NCBI GenBank assembly: GCA_913060475.1
Contig: CAJXSD010000009.1
Coordinates: 46,720 to 110,719 of the forward strand
Source: an uncultured Paracoccaceae bacterium
GTDB lineage: Bacteria > Pseudomonadota > Alphaproteobacteria > Rhodobacterales > Rhodobacteraceae
DNA length: 64,000 nt
Reading direction: 5' to 3'
This document shows positions 57,196 through 64,000 of the stretch, in pieces. The stretch's first letter is position 1. Every line of letters begins with the position of its first letter. Below the pieces are notes generated by a model. The model was not told where the DNA came from. It made no database searches and saw only the letters and a list, made by a program, of their open reading frames with translations. Position numbers and translations under genes: made by a program.

Positions 57196-58056
57196 ATGAC
57201 CCAAATCTTTGATCAAACCTTTTGTTCACTGGGCGAAGGCCCGCTGTGGCATCCCCTGCGCAAATCTTTGTTCTGGTTTGATATTAACGCCTTTACCCTG
57301 TTTGAAAAACCGCCCGCGGCGGCATCAGACCAGCAACCACAGCGTTGGCAGTTTGACACATTCGTCACGGCTGCGGGGTGGATTGATGAAACGACCCTGT
57401 TGATCGCGAAAAAGGGGGCGTTGATCACCTTTGATCTGGACACCCAGCGGCAAACCCATGTTTCCGATTTGGAACCCGATCAGGCGCACACGCGCCCAAA
57501 TGATGGGCGTGCCGATCCCTTGGGCGGGTTTTGGATCGGGACCATGGGGATCAATCTGGAACAGAATGCCGGCGCGATTTATCGGTATTATCGCGGTGAA
57601 TTGCGTAAACTTTATCCTGATTGGACCATCCCCAATGCCACCTGTTTTTCCCCCTGCGGGCGCTGGGCCTATATCACCGACACACCGCGGGCGCAGATTT
57701 TGCGTATTGCGTTGGATGCAGAGGGTTGGCCCGATACGGCGCCCGTGATCATTGCAGACATGTCCCAAGGCGATTATCGCCCTGACGGGGCTGTCGTTGA
57801 CTGCGATGGGCGGTTGTGGATTGCACATTATGGGCACGGCAAAGTGACCGTGTTAAACCCCGATGGAACGCTGCATCATGTGATCACCCTTGCGGCCAGT
57901 CAACCGACATGCCCAGCCTTTGGGGGACCAGACTTGCGCAGCCTGTTTGTCACCTCAGCCGGGCAAAGCAAGGCGCATCCAGACATGGCCGACGGGCGTG
58001 TTTTGTGCATTGAAACACAGGCGCAGGGCCAAGCTGAACATCGGGTCATCCTCTAG
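57196..58056 (+). CDS. SMP-30/gluconolactonase family protein
   Basis: This 286-residue beta-propeller lactonase opens with GEGPLWHPLRKSLFWFDI and has the metal-site elements RPNDGRADPLGGFWIGTMG and PDGAVVDCDGRLWIAHYG. It likely hydrolyses a sugar lactone (galactono-, glucono- or xylonolactone). Its stop codon directly abuts the kdgK remnant start. Confidence 0.9.
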   Translation: MTQIFDQTFCSLGEGPLWHPLRKSLFWFDINAFTLFEKPPAAASDQQPQRWQFDTFVTAAGWIDETTLLIAKKGALITFDLDTQRQTHVSDLEPDQAHTRPNDGRADPLGGFWIGTMGINLEQNAGAIYRYYRGELRKLYPDWTIPNATCFSPCGRWAYITDTPRAQILRIALDAEGWPDTAPVIIADMSQGDYRPDGAVVDCDGRLWIAHYGHGKVTVLNPDGTLHHVITLAASQPTCPAFGGPDLRSLFVTSAGQSKAHPDMADGRVLCIETQAQGQAEHRVIL

Positions 58057-58437
58057 ATGGGGTCATTCCTGTCCATTGGGGAATGCATGATTGAAATGGC
58101 CAATCCGGGGAACGGCCGTTATACGCGCGGTGTTGCGGGTGATACGTTGAATACCGCATGGTACGCGCGGCATCTGTTTCCAGCGGATTGGTCGGTGGTC
58201 TATGGCACATGGATTGGGACAGACCATGTATCACAGGATGTTTTGGCCGCGTTGGCAGTGGTTAATACCACAGCGGCGGGCGACAGCTTTGCCGCGGGAT
58301 TTTTGGCTGCGCGCGCTAGGACATAATCCGAAACGGGCATTCAATCTGCGGATATGCTATCTGCCCAAGCGGTGCAGTCCCACGGGGCCTTGGTCGTGCC
58401 GTTTCCCAACGATGCGCCCCGGGGAAAGTCATCCGCC
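58057..58437 (+). pseudogene. kdgK: 2-dehydro-3-deoxygluconokinase (KdgK, PfkB family) remnant
   Basis: The remnant begins with FLSIGECMIEM and about 60 residues of KdgK N-terminus (GVAGDTLNTAWYARHL, WSVVYGTWIGTDHVSQDV), then jumps within about 58240-58260 to the C-terminal VVNTTAAGDSFAAGF block. Roughly 200 residues of the middle (most of the sugar site) are missing. After LAARART the reading frame breaks twice more: HNPKRAFNL and later MLSAQAVQSHGAL are in other frames. The tail runs up to the stop of the convergent hydroxypyruvate isomerase. This is a true pseudogene and not a homopolymer artefact. Confidence 0.85.
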
Positions 58438-58438
58438 G

Positions 58439-59218
58439 TTATGGATGCCCGCCCAATCTTAGCCCCTGCATCCAGGCTAGGCTGTTTTCCGTTGGTCCGT
58501 TGGGTTGGTATTCGGCCCCCAGTGGGGCAGACCATCCCAAACGATCCAGATGATTGAACACAGCGTGATAGTCCAAATCCCCCAAATGCGGTGCGTTGCG
58601 ATGGGGTGTCCCGGCGAATTGAATGTGCCCAATGTGGGGTAAACATTTGGTCAGATGCCCAATCACATCGCCTTGCATCCTGTGGACATGATAGCAATCA
58701 AACATCAATTTTACATTTCCCAGCCCCAAGGTGTCGATAATCTCGACCGCTTGATCCGTGTGGGTCAGAAAATATCCAGGGGCGTCATACGTGTTTAAGG
58801 GTTCGATCAAAATTGTAATGCCGTGGCCCTGTGCCAAGGTTGCAGCATAGTCCAGGTTTTCCAAAAATACGGATCTGGCATCTGTGTGGTCCGTGTTACC
58901 GGCCATGACATGAAGATTGCGCGCCCCAATTTGGTTTGCATAGTCTAGGGCTTGATCAATGGCGGCGCGGGCCTCTGTGCGGCGATGTGGGACGGCGGCC
59001 AAGCCGTTTTCGCCAGCGGTGACATCCCCGCGGATGGTGTTGATTCCCAACATCGGGATGCCGCAGGCCGCCAATGCATCGCGGACCAAGGCGGCGGGTG
59101 TATCATAGGGCCAATGACATTCAACCGCGTCGAAACCGGCCCGTTCGGCCGCATGAATGGCATCCACCAATGTGCATTCTGTCCATAGAAATCCAAGGTT
59201 TGCCGAAAACTTGGCCAT
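58439..59218 (-). CDS. hydroxypyruvate isomerase / OtnI-like sugar isomerase
   Basis: This 259-residue TIM-barrel isomerase has FSANLGFLWTE, FDAVECHWPYD, NIHVMAGNT-like and MFDCYHVHRMQGD elements with Glu and Asp metal ligands. Family members isomerise hydroxypyruvate to tartronate semialdehyde or act on 4-carbon sugar acids. It lies in the sugar-acid cluster, converging on the kdgK remnant. Confidence 0.85.
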   Translation of the reverse strand: MAKFSANLGFLWTECTLVDAIHAAERAGFDAVECHWPYDTPAALVRDALAACGIPMLGINTIRGDVTAGENGLAAVPHRRTEARAAIDQALDYANQIGARNLHVMAGNTDHTDARSVFLENLDYAATLAQGHGITILIEPLNTYDAPGYFLTHTDQAVEIIDTLGLGNVKLMFDCYHVHRMQGDVIGHLTKCLPHIGHIQFAGTPHRNAPHLGDLDYHAVFNHLDRLGWSAPLGAEYQPNGPTENSLAWMQGLRLGGHP

Positions 59219-59593
59219 TTTGAACCGATCCTTACGATGATAGCGTGATCAGGGTTCTGCGAAACGAGACCGGGTGTCAAGCGTGGCTTCGCGCCGAAGT
59301 TACCGCATATTGTCGTGGATAATGGCTGGGGTGGTAGGATTCGAACCTACGGTACACTGTACCAAAAACAGCTGCCTTACCGCTTGGCTACACCCCAACG
59401 ATGTGGGCTAGGTACAATGCAACGCCGGACGGTTCAAGGGGGGAATCGCAAAAATATGATCTGTTTTCCGAAAATTTTTCTGCACCCCCTATGCTTTGGT
59501 ATGGGTTTACCCAAGGATCGACCGCGAAAGCAGGATTTTGCAGAATCATGAACCGGCTGCAGGGGGCACCTGCAACCGGTTTAGGCTGTGTGA
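59219..59593. other. intergenic stretch containing tRNA-Gln
   Basis: Apart from the tRNA at 59323-59397, this interval has no convincing protein. An imperfect stem-loop lies at 59551-59582 (ACCGG...CCGGT around CTGCAGG/CCTGCA), possibly a 3' end signal of the membrane-protein gene. Frames overlapping it (59315-59551, 59401-59733) are spurious. Confidence 0.5.
59323..59397 (-). tRNA. tRNA-Gln (anticodon TTG)
   Basis: On the minus strand, TGGGGTG pairs with CACCCCA, the anticodon stem GCTGT/ACAGT encloses loop TTTTGGT (anticodon TTG at its centre), and the T loop TTCGAAT and encoded CCA are present. Length is 75 bases. Nothing abnormal is seen. Confidence 0.95.
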
Positions 59594-60799
59594 TCATTCA
59601 GCGGGAACCAGCGTCGCGGCATTGGCTGAAAAATGTTGTTTGTTCAAACGCAGGACCAGGGCGATCATTGCCATTTGGGACACCAAGGCAACCGTGGTCA
59701 GCGCCCAATAGGGTGTTCCGAATTTTTCAATAATTCCCGAGGCCACCAACCCTTTGTTGATGAAAAAATGCATCAAGACGGAAAAGGCGACACCAGGGCA
59801 GACCAGCGCATAGGACCCAACGTGTTTTTTATTGCCAAAGACATAGTCGCGGAAATACCCTTGGGATTTCAGAACAACCCAGCCCAGACCCAAGAATGCG
59901 ATTTGAATGGACAGGCCTTTGGCCAGGAACATCATTGTATCAATCGCATTGGTATGCGCGTCAAAGGTGGTGTGCATGCCGTGGCTTTGGCGCATGAACA
60001 TGATCGACAAAATGGTGACCAATGGCACAACAATCATCAAGGTTGGCGCAGCATCGCGATCCACACCGTGGTGCAATTTCGCAGGGATCGCCGCCAGAAT
60101 TGCAACAATGGCATAGATCATCGCGATGGTGCCGATTACAGTTGATAAAACCAAGGATGTCCCGACAACGGTTGGCAGGGTGCTCATGGCGGCGGGTGCT
60201 GACAGACCCACGGCGTTCATGGCCAATGCGAATGCGGGCAGAGCTTGGGCAAACGAATTATTGGCATCCGCTTTGAACCCGCTTGGATCCTTCATGATGC
60301 GGCCCAGAAAATCGCCAATCAATTTCATCGCCCACAGCGTATTTAGGGCAAAGGCAACCATTGCCAGCGGAAACAGGAATTCAACCACGCTCCATAAATT
60401 GGGAACAAAGACCAATCCAACAATGAATAATCCGTTGATCGACATGGCAACCGCCAAGGGGGCGGCCAACAGGGTGGATTGTGCGTTGGATGTCATCAAT
60501 GCGGCATAGGTTTCGGTTTGCTTGAACTGTCGTAATGCGCCGAAATTCCAGAACAATGCCTTAAGGTTCAGAAAGGCAAAAAATGCAATTCCCGCCATGG
60601 CGGCAATGATGGCGAATTGTTGGGCTGCTACGCCCTTGGACCATGCGGACATGATGTCTTCGAATACGGGTACGGGTTGGCCGGGGTGAGGGACCCAGAA
60701 AAACAGGTACATGAAAAACGTAACCGACAGACCGCCTGCGCCGACAGAGGCAAGGAAATAAAGCGGGCTATAGGATTTTTGGGCTTGTGTGTGTGACAT
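59594..60799 (-). CDS. polytopic membrane protein (possibly TsoY-like), two putative operators upstream
   Basis: This 401-residue protein has about nine or ten membrane helices. Its N-terminus (PLYFLASVGAGGLSVTFFMYLFFWVPHPGQPVPVFE) resembles, from memory, the family NCBI calls TsoY (seleno)protein; a tellurite-resistance/SLAC1-like fold is an alternative. The only Cys is Cys334 in ALVCPGVAF, so it could be redox- or metal-active. Two identical perfect repeats lie just upstream of the start (60814-60860) and look like repressor sites. The AGGTGATCC sequence before the ATG is a fair ribosome site. Function is unknown; sulfur-related transport is my inference from the operators. Confidence 0.6.
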   Translation of the reverse strand: MSHTQAQKSYSPLYFLASVGAGGLSVTFFMYLFFWVPHPGQPVPVFEDIMSAWSKGVAAQQFAIIAAMAGIAFFAFLNLKALFWNFGALRQFKQTETYAALMTSNAQSTLLAAPLAVAMSINGLFIVGLVFVPNLWSVVEFLFPLAMVAFALNTLWAMKLIGDFLGRIMKDPSGFKADANNSFAQALPAFALAMNAVGLSAPAAMSTLPTVVGTSLVLSTVIGTIAMIYAIVAILAAIPAKLHHGVDRDAAPTLMIVVPLVTILSIMFMRQSHGMHTTFDAHTNAIDTMMFLAKGLSIQIAFLGLGWVVLKSQGYFRDYVFGNKKHVGSYALVCPGVAFSVLMHFFINKGLVASGIIEKFGTPYWALTTVALVSQMAMIALVLRLNKQHFSANAATLVPAE

Positions 60800-60813
60800 T
60801 GGATCACCTCTTT

Positions 60814-60860
60814 TACATTCAATTTATAGAATGTATAATACATTCTGAAATTGGAATGTA
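60814..60860. promoter_or_regulatory. tandem perfect operators TACATTC-N8-GAATGTA
   Basis: Two copies, 60814-60835 and 60839-60860, each have perfect 7-bp arms and an 8-base spacer, with centres 25 bp apart. The ATTC-N8-GAAT core resembles the reported binding site of sulfide-responsive BigR/SqrR ArsR-family repressors. They sit 15-61 bases upstream of the membrane-protein start codon. Confidence 0.7.
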
Positions 60861-60919
60861 AATGGTAAAACTGTCGCACCCCAAAATTGGGGGTTAGGGT
60901 ACGGGCCTGGGGTACGATG

Positions 60920-62911
60920 TTAATGCCCCAGACGTGCCACGCTGTCCGAGATGTCCTTTGCATAGACCAGGCGATCATTTTCATAGGCCTCTAGCCGGGC
61001 CGAGATGTGAAAATGTGTCTGATCGGACCACATGCTGGCATAGGTTTCCGTGCGCGTGTCCCAATCGCCACGGGCGCGGCGTTCGGTCCAATGGGTTTTG
61101 CCACGGCCAGAGAGCGGGTCGTCGGGGTGAATATCCCACCATTCGCGCGCAATGGCCTCGATGATCATCCCATGGTCTGCATCTTGGACGCAGCCAAAAT
61201 CATCAATAATTTCCAGCCGTGTGATCCCGGTTTTCAGGTCCGTTTCGCGGCGGCGTTCATTATTGGCGGGCCGCAGGGTTTGGATTTGCCACGCGGGTGC
61301 CGCATCGGGTTCGGGAAATACGCGCTCTGCATCAGCTCCATGTTGTGAAACGGGCAGGCGCAGGGTCCCTTGGGTCACGGTCAGCGTTGCGGCATGGGGC
61401 ATGGGCCACAACAGGGGCCAATAGGATGTCGATACTGATACGCGCAGCCGATCCCCTTGGGGCAGGCGATAGGCGATGTGATCCAGGGCCACGTCCACTT
61501 GGTACGTTTTGCCGGGTTCCAATGCGCGGACCTGATCGTGCCCGGCCAAATGCGTCAGGTTCATCACGCCATAGGTGATGCGCGTGGATGCGCCATCGGC
61601 GTGGATGTGATTCAAACGCACCGCAATCTGTGCGGCGGGTTGGTCGCATTGGAACGTGATAGTGACGGTCGGTGCCCCAATGATGTCGATATCCGTGTTC
61701 ATGGGGGCAGATGTATAGCACAGCGATTTTGCATCATCGGCGCGTTGGTCGCCCGGTTGTTCGGGGCCCAGCCAAATGGCGCAATATTCGCCCCCATCCA
61801 TACCGCAATCTTGCGGGGACGCAACGATATCGGACAGCATCGCGGCTGTGTCTGACAGACGATGGTTTTCATCAAAATGCAGGGACTGTTCGATCGGGCC
61901 ATTGGGCCAGTCAGGTTCATTCACCCACCGCCCGGGGCGGTGTTCGTACCATGTTTGGGGGCGAACCCCATCCATCAGATACACGCTATAGGCCGGGTCT
62001 GTTTCAACACCGGTCTCAATATCCTTCAGCCAGCGATCCCACCAGCGCAGCGCCTCTTGCAGGAAACCGATGCGGGGTTCGGGTGCGGCGAAATGGGGGT
62101 ATTTGTGAACCCAGGGCCCCACGATCCCCTTGACCGGCGCCGACAGATGTTCGACCAGTTGCGGTACCGCGTTTTTATAGGCATCGCCCCATCCGCCAAC
62201 CGCCAAAACAGCCGCGCGGATCCCGTCATAATTTTCGCACACCGATCCATGCCGCCAATAGGCGTCGCGCGTTTGATGGCCCAGCCAAGTGATCGGCAAA
62301 TAGGGTTCCGCCTGCAATCGCTGCAACCACATATCGCGCCAGGCATCCCCCACCAACATCGGATCGGGCGGGCGCGAAGAATAGGCCCACATGGTCGATC
62401 CCCAGCCCATGTTTTCATTCAGCAAACAGCCGCCTTTGTAATGGATGTCATCGGCATAGCGGTCAACGGTGGAACATAGGGTGATCACCGCCTTTAACGC
62501 GTCAGGCGCGCGTTCGGCCAGTTGCAGACCATTAAATCCGCCCCAGCTGATCCCCATCATGCCCACCGACCCGTTGCACCATGGCTGGGCGGCCAACCAT
62601 GCAATGACAGCTTCGCCGTCTGACAATTCCTGTTCGGTATATTCATCCTGCATGATGCCTTGGCTGTCGCCATTTCCGCGCATATCAACGCGGACACAGG
62701 CATATCCGCGCTGAGCGAAATAGGGGTGGGTCAGGCTGTCACGCGCAATTGTGCCGTCGCGTTTGCGATAGGGCAGGTATTCCAAAATGACAGGCACGGG
62801 CGTTTCATGGGCGTCCTTGGGGCGCCAAACACGGGCCGATAAACGACAGCCATCTGGCATATGAATGCCCATATCTTCGATCACGTCTATGTCACATCGG
62901 TTGCGCGTCAT
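60920..62911 (-). CDS. CocE/NonD family alpha/beta-hydrolase
   Basis: This 663-residue hydrolase has the N-terminal CocE domain with YLPYRKRDGTIARD and the nucleophile Ser122 in GISWGGFNG, followed by a C-terminal jelly-roll domain of X-Pro dipeptidyl peptidase type. There is no signal peptide, so it is cytosolic. It may hydrolyse an amide or ester; no substrate can be deduced. I start at the ATG at 62911 with AAGGAG upstream; the frame opens at 62953. It diverges from the cytochrome gene by 69 bases. Confidence 0.88.
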   Translation of the reverse strand: MTRNRCDIDVIEDMGIHMPDGCRLSARVWRPKDAHETPVPVILEYLPYRKRDGTIARDSLTHPYFAQRGYACVRVDMRGNGDSQGIMQDEYTEQELSDGEAVIAWLAAQPWCNGSVGMMGISWGGFNGLQLAERAPDALKAVITLCSTVDRYADDIHYKGGCLLNENMGWGSTMWAYSSRPPDPMLVGDAWRDMWLQRLQAEPYLPITWLGHQTRDAYWRHGSVCENYDGIRAAVLAVGGWGDAYKNAVPQLVEHLSAPVKGIVGPWVHKYPHFAAPEPRIGFLQEALRWWDRWLKDIETGVETDPAYSVYLMDGVRPQTWYEHRPGRWVNEPDWPNGPIEQSLHFDENHRLSDTAAMLSDIVASPQDCGMDGGEYCAIWLGPEQPGDQRADDAKSLCYTSAPMNTDIDIIGAPTVTITFQCDQPAAQIAVRLNHIHADGASTRITYGVMNLTHLAGHDQVRALEPGKTYQVDVALDHIAYRLPQGDRLRVSVSTSYWPLLWPMPHAATLTVTQGTLRLPVSQHGADAERVFPEPDAAPAWQIQTLRPANNERRRETDLKTGITRLEIIDDFGCVQDADHGMIIEAIAREWWDIHPDDPLSGRGKTHWTERRARGDWDTRTETYASMWSDQTHFHISARLEAYENDRLVYAKDISDSVARLGH

Positions 62912-62980
62912 TTTGTTACTCCTTATTCTTGGGTATCGAACCCTTGAAACCAAAACGGGTCAAGCGAAAAGGATCACGCA

Positions 62981-63853
62981 ATGCGGGTTTTTCAGTCTAT
63001 CATCATTTTGGGCGTTACAGGCTTGGCCGTGTTTTTTTGGCTGACCCGACCCGCACCCGCCCCCGTGCCCACGATCGCGCAGGTTCAGGGCAATGCGGTC
63101 GAGGGTGCGGAAGTGTTTCACATGGCAGGTTGTGGGGGCTGCCATCGGGCCGTTGGGGGGGATCCGTTGGTTTTGTCGGGCGGGCAACGCTTTGCCAGTC
63201 CATTCGGGACCTTTGTTGCGCCGAATGTGTCTATGGATCCCGATCACGGGATCGGATCGTGGGACATCGCGGATTTTGATCGCGCCGTGCGCGCCGGTGT
63301 GTCCCCGCAGGGACGCCATTATTATCCGGCCTTTCCCTATGCCAGTTACGCGAATATGACCGATCAGGATCTGGCCAATTTGTGGGCATTTTGGCAAACG
63401 CTGCCCTCGTCGAATGCCGCGTCACAGGATCACGATCTGCCGCTGCTGTTTGCATGGCGGCGACCTGTGGGTGTTTGGAAAACCCTGTATATGCCTGTGA
63501 CTGCGCCGGTTGTGCCGGGTGCGGATGATGTGGTGACACGGGGGCAGTATTTGACCGTAGCCTTAGGGCATTGTGCCGAATGTCATACGCCACGCACGGC
63601 CCTGGGTGGGGTGGATGTTAACCGATGGATGCAGGGTGCTGCCACCCCAGACGGCAAGGGAAAAACCCCCGACATTACATCCGATACCTTGGGCTGGACG
63701 GCCCAAGATATTGCCGAGTATCTGAAATCAGGGTTCACCCCCGATTACGATATGGCGGGCGGTAAAATGGCCGAAGTAATTGAAAATACGTCAAAAATAA
63801 GTGATGCGGATCGTCTGGCTATCGGCACCTATCTGACCCAGATATCGCGATAG
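62981..63853 (+). CDS. diheme c-type cytochrome, membrane anchored
   Basis: This 290-residue protein starts with a hydrophobic anchor or signal (about 5-22) and has two heme sites: CGGCH (Cys51, Cys54, His55) and CAECH (Cys198, Cys201, His202). It resembles the small diheme subunits of alcohol and aldehyde dehydrogenases, with DQDLANLWAFWQTLP and the TPDGKGKTPDIT heme-adjacent blocks. It could pass electrons from a dehydrogenase to the bc1 complex or oxidase, but no partner is adjacent. Confidence 0.88.
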   Translation: MRVFQSIIILGVTGLAVFFWLTRPAPAPVPTIAQVQGNAVEGAEVFHMAGCGGCHRAVGGDPLVLSGGQRFASPFGTFVAPNVSMDPDHGIGSWDIADFDRAVRAGVSPQGRHYYPAFPYASYANMTDQDLANLWAFWQTLPSSNAASQDHDLPLLFAWRRPVGVWKTLYMPVTAPVVPGADDVVTRGQYLTVALGHCAECHTPRTALGGVDVNRWMQGAATPDGKGKTPDITSDTLGWTAQDIAEYLKSGFTPDYDMAGGKMAEVIENTSKISDADRLAIGTYLTQISR

Positions 63854-63923
63854 CAGGAAAATTTATCCAAGGACGCAATTTCGTTTTGAATTCCTGCCGA
63901 AATACCGCTAGGAAACCCTCAGC

Positions 63924-64000
63924 GGTCCCGTAGCTCAACTGGATAGAGCAACTGACTTCTAATCAGTAGGTTCGGGGTTCGAGTCCTCGCGGGATCGCCA
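63924..64000 (+). tRNA. tRNA-Arg (anticodon TCT)
   Basis: The acceptor pair is GGTCCCG with CGGGATC (one G-T wobble), the anticodon arm ACTGA/TCAGT encloses CTTCTAA (anticodon TCT), the T loop is TTCGAGT, and CCA is encoded. It is 77 bases long and ends at the window edge. Confidence 0.95.

Overview
The window reads as an ordinary chromosomal segment of a marine-type alphaproteobacterium, most likely Rhodobacterales (Roseobacter group). The reasons are the three-gene bc1 operon (Rieske, cytochrome b, cytochrome c1), short CDS spacing with ATGA and TAATG overlaps, a bioM-bioN-bioY biotin ECF cassette, IalB and Hsp33 genes, and general protein style. This is inferred from gene content, not from a database match. 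No insertion sequence, integrase, phage gene, CRISPR array or rRNA is visible. Two tRNAs are present: Gln-TTG at 59323-59397 and Arg-TCT at 63924-64000.

Layout. 1-8857: tail of a histidine phosphatase, then a collinear uptake and degradation operon of creatinase, dipeptide-type binding protein, M24 peptidase and DppB-DppC-DppD-DppF-like transporter; dppC and dppF are each frameshifted. 8858-12568: a soluble twin-PAS chemoreceptor and katG. 12660-15788: pssA-psd (phosphatidylethanolamine synthesis), a sulfotransferase and a class IV aminotransferase. 15933-19521: periplasmic MsrA and petABC. 19603-23850: a signalling block of hybrid kinase, exported molybdopterin-fold protein and NarL-type regulator. 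23931-28104: a short AMP-ligase and an atypical thiolase facing bioM-bioN-bioY. 28228-30333: a tiny exported protein, two L,D-transpeptidases and a CAP lipoprotein. 30409-39286: RNA methyltransferase, paired ABC exporters, LysE exporter, CCA-adding enzyme, two Nudix proteins and Hsp33. 39293-41043: a frameshifted receiver-phosphatase and a stand-alone HPt protein. 41044-55271: housekeeping genes (SDR, ilvA, argG, metallophosphatase, rlmN, IalB, asparaginase, rluE-like, SulP, omega-aminotransferase, smpB, sseA, aromatic aminotransferase). 55359-59218: a sugar-acid cluster with a decayed kdgK. 59594-64000: a polytopic membrane protein behind two identical perfect operators, a CocE-like hydrolase, a diheme cytochrome c and tRNA-Arg.

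Most notable points. (1) Creatinase and a second M24 peptidase are embedded in a peptide ABC operon whose permease is interrupted at a nine-C run. (2) Three genes (dppC, dppF, receiver-phosphatase) are each broken next to a homopolymer, which suggests either sequencing error or slippage. (3) The kdgK remnant has lost its middle and cannot be explained that way. (4) The gene at 59594-60799 carries two copies of TACATTC-N8-GAATGTA, resembling the site reported for sulfide-responsive BigR/SqrR repressors. (5) The thiolase by the biotin transporter keeps its nucleophilic Cys and its His but lacks the Asn and the second Cys of classical thiolases.
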